DNA of 64,000 nt from Candidatus Cloacimonetes bacterium HGW-Cloacimonetes-3. Its GTDB lineage: Bacteria; Cloacimonadota; Cloacimonadia; Cloacimonadales; Cloacimonadaceae. This document shows positions 27,025 through 36,067 of this stretch, piece after piece. A program made the position numbers and the translations under genes. A model generated the notes under the pieces. It was not told the DNA's origin. It did no database searches and saw only the letters and a list, made by a program, of their open reading frames with translations. The DNA lies in the NCBI GenBank assembly GCA_002840645.1, contig PHBO01000002.1, positions 1-64,000 on the forward strand. Reading direction: 5' to 3'. Every line of letters starts with the position of its first letter. The stretch's first letter is position 1.

Positions 27025-27131
27025 CCTTGCTTGCCGCATAAGATCCGTAAAAGGACTGACCATGAGCCGACCATGATAAATCTCGGTGAGATCATGGTCA
27101 GCTCTCGGTCTGATTATCTTCGGCAAGCAGG
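27025..27131. repeat. Nested imperfect inverted repeat upstream of the lptD-like gene
   Basis: Outer arms TGCTTGCCG (from ~27028) and CGGCAAGCA (to ~27129) and an inner hairpin GACCATGAT/ATCATGGTC (27069-27099 area). It spans about 105 bases between the divergent pyk and lptD-like genes. Confidence 0.6.
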
Positions 27132-27146
27132 TGAGTTGAATCCTGC

Positions 27147-27175
27147 TTGACACATTGCTGCCACCAAATTTATAT
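27147..27175 (+). promoter_or_regulatory. Sigma-70-like promoter of the lptD-like operon
   Basis: TTGACA (27147-27152), a 17-base spacer, then TTATAT (27170-27175; TATATG one base on). The predicted start of the mRNA is only about ten bases before the ATG at 27194. Confidence 0.55.
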
Positions 27176-27193
27176 GCCACGTTAAGTGGAGAA

Positions 27194-29611
27194 ATGGATA
27201 AACTGAAGTACCTGATAGTCTTATGCCTGTTTATGGCACTGATGCATATGTATGCGCAAACTTCTGCGCCAGGCACTGCCATGCCCGATTCTTTGTTTCC
27301 GGCTATCCCGGACAGCCTGAAGATAGAAAAACCTGCTATGGATTCACTGTTCTACACAGCGGACAGCATATCTTACCAGTATGATCTGGAGCAAATCCGC
27401 CTCTATGGCAAACCCAAGATAAACTATCAACAGGCGGAAATTATTGCCGATTCGCTGCTGATAGACCTGAAGCACGAGCGGGCTTTCAGCTATGGCTACA
27501 CCCGCATGCGAGATGGGGAACAGCTTCTTATTGGAAGCAATGTCCGCTATGACGTGAATACGCAAACCGGTATCCTGGATGGTGGCAACAGCATGATGGA
27601 GAAGGGTTATTATAACGGGAGCGAGATTCGGAAAATAGCCAATGATATTTATGATATAGACAATGGCAGATTTACTTCCTGCGATTATGCAGAGCCGTCA
27701 TATTATTTCTGGGCAAAAAAGTTACGTATTTACAGGGGAGACAAGGTTGTCGGAAAGCCCGTGATAACCTATGTAAACCACTTTCCGGTGTTCTATTTCC
27801 CATTTATCAGCATGCCAATTCAGCGGGGCAGATACGCCGGATTCCTGATCCCGGAGCCGGGATATAACAGCACAGATGGTAAATACTTACGCAATATTGC
27901 CTGGTATTATCCTTACCAAGACTTTGCCGACCTGATCCTAAGTATGGAACTGCGCGAAAAGACCGGATGGAAAGCCAGCTTCAACAGTAGCTATAAGAAG
28001 CGCTATTACTATAATGGTGGCATAAACGCTACATATCAGAATAACTTAAGCCAGGGGGCAAGCACCAACGATTGGTCTTTGCAGGGTAATCATCACCACG
28101 ATTTGGCAAATAAAACCTCACTGGATGTGAACCTGGATTTTATCAGCAACAAACGCATTTGGGAAGGCAGCGACGATATCAACCAGAGCCTTGCCCAACG
28201 GCTAACTTCCAGTGTTTCATACCGTAAACCCCTTGGTTCCTCGTATCTGAATATCGGCAGCGTTTACACTCAGGATATCATTAATGACCGTGCTTCTGTA
28301 AGTTTGCCAAGTGCTTCGTTTAACTTCCCTTCACGTCCGGTGGCGGAACTGTTTTCGGCTTCATCTGATTCCTGGTTTAGCAATCTTAGCTACAATTACA
28401 GCCTGCGCTTTGATCACACAGGCGAACTGCGTGATCCCGGCTACAGCTTTGCGGACGTGGTATGGGACAACAGCAGAGACCCCAACGACCCCAGTGGCAA
28501 CACATATTTGAATGAGCATCATATGGGACTAAAACACAGCCTGGGTCTATCTTACAATTGGAAATACAGAGGCTGGCTAAGTATGCGCCAGGGGATGGAT
28601 TTCCAGGAAAGCTGGATGGACAGAGATAAGAAGAATAACAAACTGGTGCGGGGAGGAGATTACTCCGCTTACATCGGCAGCAATTTCAATATCTATGGTG
28701 TGCGTAACTTCACAAATATCCCCATCCGTTCTATACGCCATATCTTAAGCCCTTCCTTTAGCGTACGTTATTCACCGGATTCCCGGCAGAATGAAGACCT
28801 TTACAGCTTTGGCGGCATTGGGGTGCGCAGTTCGGAGAAAGCAGCCAGTTTCAGCTATGGGCTGGAGCAGAAATGGCAGCTAAAGTACATGCAGGGCGGT
28901 AACGAGAAGAAGCTTAACGACGTGTTTACCCTCAGCTCCCGTGGCTCTGCCAACCTGTACAAAAGCGAGAAACGCTTTAGCAGCATCTCGCACAGTATGA
29001 ATTTCCGTCCTGGAAACATTTCTCTGGGTAGCCTGAACCTGAACCCTGACAAGTTTAAGCTGGGGGATATTGTCCTTGGCTATTCTTCACAGTTTAGCTT
29101 GCAGCAGAACCCATATCTGGTGCACTGGGATGAGCTGAATCTAACTAACCAGTATTTCTCTCAAAGCATCTCATTGGGAGGATCAGCCCCCTATTATAAC
29201 TATTTTCCCCAGCCCAAGAACATCATGTTCGACAGCTTTGGTATTGCCGATTCCCTTAGTGAAATAGATCAGTTTGTGGAGGACGAAGCTAAAGATAACA
29301 AATGGAGTATCTCAGTAACCCACAACCTGTATGCTCCCAAGGATATCTTCCGCTCTCAAAGCAGTAACCTCCGTTTGGGGCTAAGCTGTAAGCTTACTGA
29401 TAACTGGAGTCTTAGCTACAGTAACTACTACAACCTAAAAAGTAAAGAAATGATCTCCCAGGGCTTTCAACTAAGCCGTATGCTACATTGCTGGAAGATG
29501 GATATATCTGTCAACCGGCGCAATGAATACTGGGATTATCGGATAACTTTGTTTAACCTACTATTACCCGATGCCTTGAGGTTCCAAACCCGTGAGAGTA
29601 AAAAGTATTAA
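27194..29611 (+). CDS. lptD: LptD/OstA-like outer-membrane assembly protein
   Basis: 805 aa from the ATG at 27194 (GTGGAG just before, close spacing). A signal peptide ends near MYAQT. Residues ~50-130 form the OstA-like beta-jellyroll (DSISYQYDLEQIRLYGKPKI, INYQQAEIIADSLLID). Next is the typical transition TSCDYAEPSYYFWAKK-LRIYRGDKVVGKPVITYVN and FPFISMPIQRGRYAGFLIPE (partly quoted), then a ~550-residue beta barrel. LptD places LPS in the outer leaflet with LptE. Only one cysteine of the usual pairs is evident in the jellyroll junction. It heads a rightward operon with a HAD phosphatase, a methylase and XdhC. Confidence 0.85.
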   Translation: MDKLKYLIVLCLFMALMHMYAQTSAPGTAMPDSLFPAIPDSLKIEKPAMDSLFYTADSISYQYDLEQIRLYGKPKINYQQAEIIADSLLIDLKHERAFSYGYTRMRDGEQLLIGSNVRYDVNTQTGILDGGNSMMEKGYYNGSEIRKIANDIYDIDNGRFTSCDYAEPSYYFWAKKLRIYRGDKVVGKPVITYVNHFPVFYFPFISMPIQRGRYAGFLIPEPGYNSTDGKYLRNIAWYYPYQDFADLILSMELREKTGWKASFNSSYKKRYYYNGGINATYQNNLSQGASTNDWSLQGNHHHDLANKTSLDVNLDFISNKRIWEGSDDINQSLAQRLTSSVSYRKPLGSSYLNIGSVYTQDIINDRASVSLPSASFNFPSRPVAELFSASSDSWFSNLSYNYSLRFDHTGELRDPGYSFADVVWDNSRDPNDPSGNTYLNEHHMGLKHSLGLSYNWKYRGWLSMRQGMDFQESWMDRDKKNNKLVRGGDYSAYIGSNFNIYGVRNFTNIPIRSIRHILSPSFSVRYSPDSRQNEDLYSFGGIGVRSSEKAASFSYGLEQKWQLKYMQGGNEKKLNDVFTLSSRGSANLYKSEKRFSSISHSMNFRPGNISLGSLNLNPDKFKLGDIVLGYSSQFSLQQNPYLVHWDELNLTNQYFSQSISLGGSAPYYNYFPQPKNIMFDSFGIADSLSEIDQFVEDEAKDNKWSISVTHNLYAPKDIFRSQSSNLRLGLSCKLTDNWSLSYSNYYNLKSKEMISQGFQLSRMLHCWKMDISVNRRNEYWDYRITLFNLLLPDALRFQTRESKKY

Positions 29612-30182
29612 ACGCGCTATCTTTCTGGATAGGGATGGCGTGCTAAGCCCCGATGAATTTGGGTACATCAGCAATCCTGACTTGTATCACCTATACCCTT
29701 ACACCGGTGCAGCGTTGCGCATCCTTAAGCAGCTTGGTTTCTTACTGTTTGTGGTTACCAATCAATCCGGAGTTGCACGCGGCTATTTTAAAGTGGAAGC
29801 CCTGGAATCAGTGTTAGCCCGCATGAGAAGCTTAATATCGGCAGAAGGGGTGGAGCTTGATGGCGTATATTATTCCCCCTATTTCAAGGATGGTATTGTA
29901 GAGCCTTACAACATTCAGCATGAAGACCGCAAACCGGGAACAGGCATGTTCAAACGGGCTTTGAGTGAATTTGGTTTTGATGTAAGTGCTTCGTGGATGA
30001 TTGGGGATAGAGCCACAGATATAGAGTTTGGCAAGAACGCAGGACTAAAGACTATACTGCTTTTAAGCGGTAACGGGCACAAGGAAATGATTGGCAACCT
30101 GGAAAGCGGGCTGTTAAAGCCAAATTTCGTGTGTGAGGATCTGCTGACGGCAGCCTCACTAATCCAAGCACATGGCTTATGA
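29592..30182 (+). CDS. HAD-IIIA phosphatase, GmhB-like
   Basis: 196 aa, starting at GTG 29592 inside the end of the lptD-like gene (20-base overlap). HAD motifs: FLDRDGVL, TNQSGVARGYF, RKPGTGMF and IGDRATDIEFGKNAG. This is the layout of D-glycero-manno-heptose-1,7-bisphosphate 7-phosphatase (GmhB) and of histidinol phosphatase. The Cys-x-His...Cys-x-Cys zinc loop of standard GmhB is replaced by YYSPYFKDGIVEPYNIQHED (no cysteine). Its place after lptD favours a role in LPS-core heptose synthesis, but the substrate is not proven. Confidence 0.8.
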   Translation: MRVKSIKRAIFLDRDGVLSPDEFGYISNPDLYHLYPYTGAALRILKQLGFLLFVVTNQSGVARGYFKVEALESVLARMRSLISAEGVELDGVYYSPYFKDGIVEPYNIQHEDRKPGTGMFKRALSEFGFDVSASWMIGDRATDIEFGKNAGLKTILLLSGNGHKEMIGNLESGLLKPNFVCEDLLTAASLIQAHGL

Positions 30183-30988
30183 AAAGCCTTGAGCATTACA
30201 GCGAAGAGAAGTTTTCCTCATTCAGTTTTGAGCAGCAATGTCATGCGCTTGATAAGCTAATCCATGCTCTGGAGCAGGCACTAAACAACGATCTGGAAAG
30301 GCAAAGGCTGATTTCCCACATATTGGAACGATGCAAGCTCCTGCAAGAAGCAATGCCGGCTAAGCTAACACTATTCACAGACGGGTTGCATCCGCAGCTA
30401 AGCGCACATCAGGTGCTGAACAAGTTATATCACTATCATGAAGAAGCTCTGCGGAAGGATAGCCAGCTTAGCATCCGCACCGGCGATGGCAGCGTACATG
30501 CCGATCCTGAGGTAAGGCACAAGGCTGCTCAGATAACTATAATATGCGACAACCTGCGCTCTGTATTCAATATCGGCTCGCTATTCCGCAGTGCAGAATG
30601 CCTGGGGATTTCTGAGATATTGCTTTGTGGCATCAGTCCTGCTCCATCGCACCCAAACATGCCTAAGACGGCGATGGGAACACAGAGTCTGGTATCCTGG
30701 CAGCATTTTACTGACACCAAAGATGCTATTTCCTATTGCAAAGCAAAGAACATGCATATCTATGCCCTGGAGACGGTTAACGAAGCAGTTTCCGTGTTCA
30801 AAACTGCATATCGCTTTCCCATGGCTCTGGTGATTGGTAACGAAAGCCTGGGGATAGAGCCGGAAACCCTGGAGCTTTGTGACGCTTTTATCACTCTTCC
30901 GCAGCTTGGCTGGAAGAACTCTCTTAATGTGGGCGTGGCTACAACCGCAGCCTTGTATCAGATAATCTTTGGAGCTTATAATGGATAA
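30179..30988 (+). CDS. SpoU/TrmH family RNA 2'-O-methyltransferase
   Basis: 269 aa. A helical N-terminal ~115 residues precedes the SpoU (SPOUT, knotted) domain with motif 1 CDNLRSVFNIGSLFRSAE, motif 2 VIGNESLGI and motif 3 LPQLGWKNSLNVGVATTAALY (partly quoted). These enzymes methylate ribose 2'-OH in tRNA or rRNA using SAM. The target cannot be read from sequence. The start overlaps the upstream stop as ATGA, and its own stop overlaps the XdhC start by eight bases. Confidence 0.92.
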   Translation: MKSLEHYSEEKFSSFSFEQQCHALDKLIHALEQALNNDLERQRLISHILERCKLLQEAMPAKLTLFTDGLHPQLSAHQVLNKLYHYHEEALRKDSQLSIRTGDGSVHADPEVRHKAAQITIICDNLRSVFNIGSLFRSAECLGISEILLCGISPAPSHPNMPKTAMGTQSLVSWQHFTDTKDAISYCKAKNMHIYALETVNEAVSVFKTAYRFPMALVIGNESLGIEPETLELCDAFITLPQLGWKNSLNVGVATTAALYQIIFGAYNG

Positions 30989-31775
30989 CAACGAGTATTA
31001 CAGCAAGTTAAGCGCAATGCTAACAAATCACACAAGTATCTGGCAAGCCAGCGTGGTGGAAAGTGACGGTTCCACTCCTGCCAAAAGTGGCATGAAGCTT
31101 GCCGTGCCTTTGACTGAAGCGGTGTTCGGTAACCTGGGCGGCGGAGAAATGGAGCATATGGTGATCAGCTTTATCCGTGAAAGCCAGCCTAACGGTGCCA
31201 AGATATATAGCTTTGATTTAGCTCCCGATGGTTCTGCGGCGGATTTTAGCACTTCTATGATCTGTGGTGGGAAAGTAAGCGTCTTTATCGAAGCTCTGCA
31301 TCTTTCGCAGAGATTGTATATAATCGGCGCAGGGCATTGCGGTAGAGCACTGGGTCAGCTTGCCAAGCTAAGTGGTTTTCATGTAAGCTTGATCGATAAC
31401 CGCGATGAGATTATCCAAGCAGATCTCACCACCTTCTCTCACAACAGCATACTGCACGATTACACCGATCTTACAGAGGTAATTGGCTTTAGCCCATCTA
31501 CTTACGTGGTTATTATGACGCACGGACACCTGCACGATAAAGAAGTGTTGGAGCAGTGCCTCAGGCAAAGCAGTGCTTATCTGGGCATGATTGGCAGCAA
31601 AACTAAAGTTGCCCAAACCTTTGCGAAGCTGAAGGATAAAGGCTTTACCGAGGCAGAGCTTAGCAAATGTCATGCACCAATCGGGATTCCTATCGGCTCA
31701 CAAACACCTTACGAGGTGGCTGTGAGCATCATGGCAGAGCTGATCATGACGCGGAGTGGCAGATCAACCTTCTGA
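30981..31775 (+). CDS. XdhC/CoxI family protein
   Basis: 264 aa from ATG 30981, with GGAG six bases upstream. Residues ~10-95 are the XdhC/CoxI domain (VVESDGSTPAKSGMKLAV and GGGEMEH), and ~110-260 are the Rossmann-like XdhC C-terminal domain (LYIIGAGHCGRALGQLAKLSGFHV, split as LYIIGAGHCGRALGQL, VIMTHGHLHDKEVLEQCLR, YLGMIGSKTK and CHAPIGIPIGSQTPYEVAVS). XdhC matures molybdenum cofactor for xanthine dehydrogenase-type hydroxylases. No molybdenum hydroxylase gene is nearby, so the client is unknown. Confidence 0.9.
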   Translation: MDNNEYYSKLSAMLTNHTSIWQASVVESDGSTPAKSGMKLAVPLTEAVFGNLGGGEMEHMVISFIRESQPNGAKIYSFDLAPDGSAADFSTSMICGGKVSVFIEALHLSQRLYIIGAGHCGRALGQLAKLSGFHVSLIDNRDEIIQADLTTFSHNSILHDYTDLTEVIGFSPSTYVVIMTHGHLHDKEVLEQCLRQSSAYLGMIGSKTKVAQTFAKLKDKGFTEAELSKCHAPIGIPIGSQTPYEVAVSIMAELIMTRSGRSTF

Positions 31776-31792
31776 TCCAATCTCGTTCCTTC

Positions 31793-31868
31793 CTTGAATT
31801 GCCTTAGCATTACGCATGAACTACGGATCGCATCCGTATTTCATCCGTATTGCATAAGTAATTCATGC
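31793..31868. repeat. Modular palindromic repeat, copy 2
   Basis: Starts CTTGAATT and ends GTAATTCATGC; between are 11-base units with TACGCAT, TACGGAT, ATCCGTA (twice) and ATAAGTA. Located between the convergent xdhC and htrA genes. Confidence 0.85.
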
Positions 31869-31941
31869 AGGCACAAAGCAGAAAAAGTATAATCCTACAG
31901 GCATCTGCAAGGTAGCTTACGTGATTTAACAATTAAACGAA

Positions 31942-31973
31942 AAGGGTGAAAGAACACGATGTCTTTCACCCTT
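31942..31973 (-). terminator. Rho-independent terminator of htrA
   Basis: Twelve-base stem AAGGGTGAAAGA/TCTTTCACCCTT with an eight-base loop, followed leftward by TTCGTTTAATTG. Confidence 0.75.
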
Positions 31974-31994
31974 AAGTCTATATGGTTGAGCTAA

Positions 31995-33455
31995 TTAGTC
32001 GAAACGCAGGATAAGGAAGGAAGGTTGTTTATTGGTATCCTGTACGTATAGACGTATGGTTTTACGGTTTTCCTTTTCCATGTTAGCTTTGGCTTTTTCC
32101 AGTACGGTGCTGAATTCTTTGGGGCTGTTCACTTCTGTGCCATCCAGGCTAAAGATAAGATAGCCAACGCGCAAGCCGGATTTTGCTGCGGGGGAATTTG
32201 GCTCTACATTGCTAACCACTACTCCCTTTTCTCCGATAACTCCAAGGCGTTTGGCGATGGCACTATCTATAGCTTCCACACTTATGCCTGTGGCAACACC
32301 GCCTTTGTTATCCGCTGTGGATGCTACTGTATCATCGGGGAATGCTTCCAGCTCCATCTTAACGGTTATCTGCTTGTTATTACGGAAGATTTGGAAGGGG
32401 ATTTCTTTACCGATTTTAGCTGTGGCTACGGCGATTCTGAATTTGGATACGCTGGGTACTTTAACGCCATCTATCTCGAGGATGATGTCTCCAATTTGGA
32501 TACCGGCTTTTTCTGCCGGGGAATCCTTCTCTACCTTGGAAACAAGCACACCGGAGACTTCGCTAAGCTGGAAAGATTCCATGATGTCCGGGGTAATTTC
32601 CTGGGGAAGGATACCAATATATGCACGGTTAACTTTTCCACTGGCTACCAGATCATCCACAACCCGCTTGGCAAGATTGATAGGGATGGCAAAGCCGATA
32701 CCGACATTGCCTCCGTTGTTACTGGCGAGAGCGGAGTTTATACCAATCACTTCACCACGGATATTTAGCAGTGGTCCGCCACTGTTGCCGCTGTTTATGG
32801 CTGCATCGGTCTGGATGTAGTCCTGATATATGGGAGAATTGGCACCCAGATTCAGGTTTGCACGGCTTGTGGCTGATATAACACCAAGAGTAACAGTGCG
32901 GTCTAAACCTTCACTGAAAGGATTGCCAATCGCGATTGCCCACTCACCGATCTCCAGTTTATCGGAGTCGCCCAGCGGAGTAACTGTAGCTTTTTCGCCT
33001 TCTTTCATTACTATCTTGATTACAGCAATATCGGTATTGGGATCTAAACCCACTACCGTGCCGGTGTAGGTAACTTTATCGGCGAGGGTAACGGTTATTG
33101 TGCCGTCTCTGCCTTTATCCACAACATGGTTATTCGTCATGATGTATGCTTCTCTGGTGGATTCTATGTATTCGTAGATGAACCCACTACCCATAGAAAC
33201 CACTGGGCGCGATTGCTGATTGGGTTGTTGGGGAAAGAACTGGCGGAAGAAATCATCATCAAAGAAAGGATTACGGTTGTTTTGTACCATAACTTTGCTT
33301 TCCACGCGAATCTGAACTACAGCTTCGCGGACGTTTTTAACTACCTGAACTACCGGATTTGGGGATGTTGCATCCATAATCGGTACTTTGGCATTAGCAC
33401 AGCTCATCATGCTAAATGCGACAAGCGCAAGGGTTAAATGTTTCCACATTTTCAT
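31995..33455 (-). CDS. htrA: HtrA/DegP-type periplasmic serine protease
   Basis: 486 aa. A signal peptide with a possible lipobox (AFSMMSC) is followed by a trypsin-like domain with His (TNNHVVD, ~110), Asp (NTDIAVIK, ~142) and Ser (NSGNSGGPLL, ~225), then two PDZ domains (~270-360 and ~390-480; VLVSKVEKDSPAEKAGIQIG, VVVSNVEPNSPAAKSGLRVG). This is the DegP/Do family that degrades or refolds envelope proteins. The ATG at 33455 is best spaced from AGGAG; the ATG at 33461 is too close. A good sigma-70 promoter is present at 33551-33579 and gives a ~90-base leader. Confidence 0.95.
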   Translation of the reverse strand: MKMWKHLTLALVAFSMMSCANAKVPIMDATSPNPVVQVVKNVREAVVQIRVESKVMVQNNRNPFFDDDFFRQFFPQQPNQQSRPVVSMGSGFIYEYIESTREAYIMTNNHVVDKGRDGTITVTLADKVTYTGTVVGLDPNTDIAVIKIVMKEGEKATVTPLGDSDKLEIGEWAIAIGNPFSEGLDRTVTLGVISATSRANLNLGANSPIYQDYIQTDAAINSGNSGGPLLNIRGEVIGINSALASNNGGNVGIGFAIPINLAKRVVDDLVASGKVNRAYIGILPQEITPDIMESFQLSEVSGVLVSKVEKDSPAEKAGIQIGDIILEIDGVKVPSVSKFRIAVATAKIGKEIPFQIFRNNKQITVKMELEAFPDDTVASTADNKGGVATGISVEAIDSAIAKRLGVIGEKGVVVSNVEPNSPAAKSGLRVGYLIFSLDGTEVNSPKEFSTVLEKAKANMEKENRKTIRLYVQDTNKQPSFLILRFD

Positions 33456-33550
33456 CGTCATATCTCCTGATATAGAATTTCCTTTGTTTGGATATGTAAA
33501 AAATACAAAAACACAAGGGTTTAGCCCATAACGTTAACTCATATAGGGAC

Positions 33551-33579
33551 ATTTTATCCACAATATGGATGTTCGTCAA
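33551..33579 (-). promoter_or_regulatory. Sigma-70-type promoter of htrA
   Basis: Read leftward: TTGACG (33579-33574), a 17-base spacer, TAAAAT (33556-33551). It is the best housekeeping promoter in the window. Confidence 0.65.
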
Positions 33580-33836
33580 GGGAAAATTTAGGATAACTTC
33601 CTCTCTAACAGAGGGGCAAATGTTTACTACAGCGCAAGTATAACATAATAGGAGTGGTTACGCCTCCATTTGCCTCACAGACCAGTGTTTAGTAACAAAA
33701 TCTACTCAACAGGTTTGGGGGAAATGTGCCGCACAAAACAAGTTGGCAGACCTCAGTTAGCATAGTAATCTGTTGTGGGAGAGATTTAGAGAATGGCGAG
33801 ATTGACAAAAAACTTAAAGCTACCAATCTGGCACTC
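33580..33836. other. Divergent intergenic region htrA/recG
   Basis: No gene seen. A short frame (33793-33885) starting at ATG after GGGAGAGA overlaps the recG start region and codes for 30 residues; it is probably not real. GAGGGGCAAATG at ~33611 and CATTTGCCTC at ~33667 form an imperfect inverted repeat. Confidence 0.4.
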
Positions 33837-35942
33837 ATGGCAGAAAACAAAAGAGACCATACAAACGCTTTGGAGCAAAGCATAAAATTCCTGAAGGGAG
33901 TGGGGGAGAACCGCGCCCGTCTTCTGCAAAAAATGGGGATTAGCACGATGCTGGATCTGATGGAGTACTTCCCGCGTGCTTATATTAACAGAAAGCTAAA
34001 TCCCAGCCTCTTTGATGTTCAGGTAGGGGACATACTGGCTTTTACAGCCATGATCTCCTGGGTGGATGTGCGTAGCTCAGCCAAAGGGAAATCTATCCTG
34101 AATGTGGGTGTTAGCGACGGCAAAGTAGCATTAGTTTGCTCCTGGTTTTCCTATCCTCACGCCTACGAAGTGCTGTTCAAGCCGGGAAGGCTGCTGTGGC
34201 TTAGCGGAGCGGTGTCGGAGTTCAATGGTCAATATCAGATGCTTCATCCGGAGTTCGAATTGATAGAGGAAGAAGATGGAAGTGATGGGGATTTCTGGAA
34301 AGAGCGCGAAGTTCTTCCAGTTTACCCACTAACCGCCGGCTTTACCCAAAAACTGATGCGACGCATGGTGTATAATGCCTTTGCATTGTATGCCAAACAT
34401 CTGGAAGAAAACCTGCCTGAAGCGATTATAGATAAATACGGCTTCCCGGAACGCAAGATTGCCCTGCAGAAGATGCATTTCAGCCAAAAGCCGGAGGAAG
34501 CAGCCCAGCTAAAACGCCGCTTTGCCTACGAAGAGCTTTTCTATACTCAGATGATGTGGGCACGGCACAAAGTGTTACACGGGGCAAAAGCAAATGGCAT
34601 TACATTCGAAAACAAAAAAGAGCTTACCACCAAGCTATATAAACAGCTTCCCTTTACGCTGACGGGAGCTCAGAAAGCCGTGTTACGCGAATTATTCGAT
34701 GATATGTGCTCTGCCAAGCAGATGAGCAGATTGCTGCAAGGTGATGTGGGCAGCGGTAAGACAGTGGTTACGCTGTTTGCCATGCTCTTAGCGGTGGAAA
34801 ACGGGTATCAGGCTGCATTGATGGCACCCACGGAAATACTTGCAGATCAGCACTATAATACGATTACTTCGATGCTAAAAGGCTTGGAAATATCCGTGTG
34901 CATCTTAAAAGGTGGAAATTACAAAGGCAAGAGCCAGACTAAGGACGATATTACCGGCGGCAAAGCACAAATAGTGATTGGTACGCATGCCTTGCTGCAA
35001 AAGGATATCAGCTTTGCACGTCTGGGGTTTGTGTGTGTGGATGAACAGCATCGTTTCGGAGTGGAGCAGCGGGCAAGGCTGGCGCGGATGGCATTGTGCC
35101 CTGATCTGCTATATCTGTCCGCTACACCAATTCCACGGTCTTTGGCTATGACAGTGTATGGAGATTTGGAAGTTAGCATTATAAACGAATTGCCACCCTC
35201 AAGAAAGCCGGTGCAAACCCTGGTGCGCTCCTCAGCAAAGATAGAGCTTGTTTATGCCCAGGTGCAAAAGGAGCTTGAAGCAGGAAGGCAAGTGTATATC
35301 GTATGCCCGCTGGTGGAAGAATCCGAAAAGCTATCCCTGCTGGATGCCACCAAGCTGTTTGAGCATATTTCCCGGAAGGCATTCCCCCAGTTTAGCTCGG
35401 CATTGTTGCACGGTAGAATGAAGGCAACAGAAAAAGACGAGATAATGAATAAGTTCAAAGCCGGAGAGACGAAGATACTTGTTTCTACCACGGTGATTGA
35501 AGTGGGAGTGGATGTTCCCAATGCCAGTGTGATGATTGTAGAACATGCGGAACGCTTTGGACTGGCGCAAATGCACCAGTTGAGGGGACGCGTAGGGCGT
35601 GGCTCTGCGCAATCCTATTGTTACCTGATAGAGCATCAGCCGGTGGGGAAGATAGCAAGAGAGAGGCTTGCCACGATGACTAAAACCATGGACGGCTTTG
35701 TAATAGCGGAAAAAGACCTTGAACTGAGAGGACCGGGAGAGCTATTCGGTTTGGAGCAATCCGGCATGCCTATGTTTCGCTTTGCTAATCTGATGAGGGA
35801 TCAGGATATTCTGAACCTCGCCAGACAGGATGCTTTTGCCATTGTGAATGATGATCCGCATTTGATGAAACCTGAAAACGCACTGCTTAAGAAGCTCTAC
35901 CAACACCAATATACCAGGCAAGAAGAGCTTATCTTGTATTAA
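33837..35942 (+). CDS. recG: ATP-dependent DNA helicase RecG
   Basis: 701 aa from the ATG at 33837. The frame is open further upstream to a GTG at 33726, and no candidate has a good ribosome site, so the start is uncertain. The wedge/OB domain (FLKGVGENRARLLQKMGI, DLMEYFPRAYINR) is followed by superfamily 2 helicase motifs: Walker A GDVGSGKT, DEQHRFGVEQR (the RecG DEQH box), SATPIPRS, and helicase C-terminal motifs VGVDVPNASVMIVEHAERFG and QLRGRVGRG. RecG remodels stalled forks and Holliday junctions. It appears to be a single gene. Confidence 0.95.
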   Translation: MAENKRDHTNALEQSIKFLKGVGENRARLLQKMGISTMLDLMEYFPRAYINRKLNPSLFDVQVGDILAFTAMISWVDVRSSAKGKSILNVGVSDGKVALVCSWFSYPHAYEVLFKPGRLLWLSGAVSEFNGQYQMLHPEFELIEEEDGSDGDFWKEREVLPVYPLTAGFTQKLMRRMVYNAFALYAKHLEENLPEAIIDKYGFPERKIALQKMHFSQKPEEAAQLKRRFAYEELFYTQMMWARHKVLHGAKANGITFENKKELTTKLYKQLPFTLTGAQKAVLRELFDDMCSAKQMSRLLQGDVGSGKTVVTLFAMLLAVENGYQAALMAPTEILADQHYNTITSMLKGLEISVCILKGGNYKGKSQTKDDITGGKAQIVIGTHALLQKDISFARLGFVCVDEQHRFGVEQRARLARMALCPDLLYLSATPIPRSLAMTVYGDLEVSIINELPPSRKPVQTLVRSSAKIELVYAQVQKELEAGRQVYIVCPLVEESEKLSLLDATKLFEHISRKAFPQFSSALLHGRMKATEKDEIMNKFKAGETKILVSTTVIEVGVDVPNASVMIVEHAERFGLAQMHQLRGRVGRGSAQSYCYLIEHQPVGKIARERLATMTKTMDGFVIAEKDLELRGPGELFGLEQSGMPMFRFANLMRDQDILNLARQDAFAIVNDDPHLMKPENALLKKLYQHQYTRQEELILY

Positions 35943-36010
35943 CTATGTGCCACATTACAACAGCCATGCGACAATTATCTTGCCAAAGTGGAACAGTAAT
36001 GCCTTTTTCA

Positions 36011-36016
36011 TTGACA
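36011..36016 (+). promoter_or_regulatory. TTGACA -35-like box before the DUF5683-like gene
   Basis: TTGACA 52 bases before the TTG start; 17 bases on is GCATCT, not a TATAAT-like box. Confidence 0.35.
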
Positions 36017-36067
36017 AGAACCACAGTTGTAGAGCATCTGTACGTAAATGAAGATTGAGGTTATAGC

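Noticed and set aside
33793-33885. Thirty-codon frame before recG
   Set aside because: Has a moderate ribosome site, but no conservation evidence and it overlaps recG in another frame.
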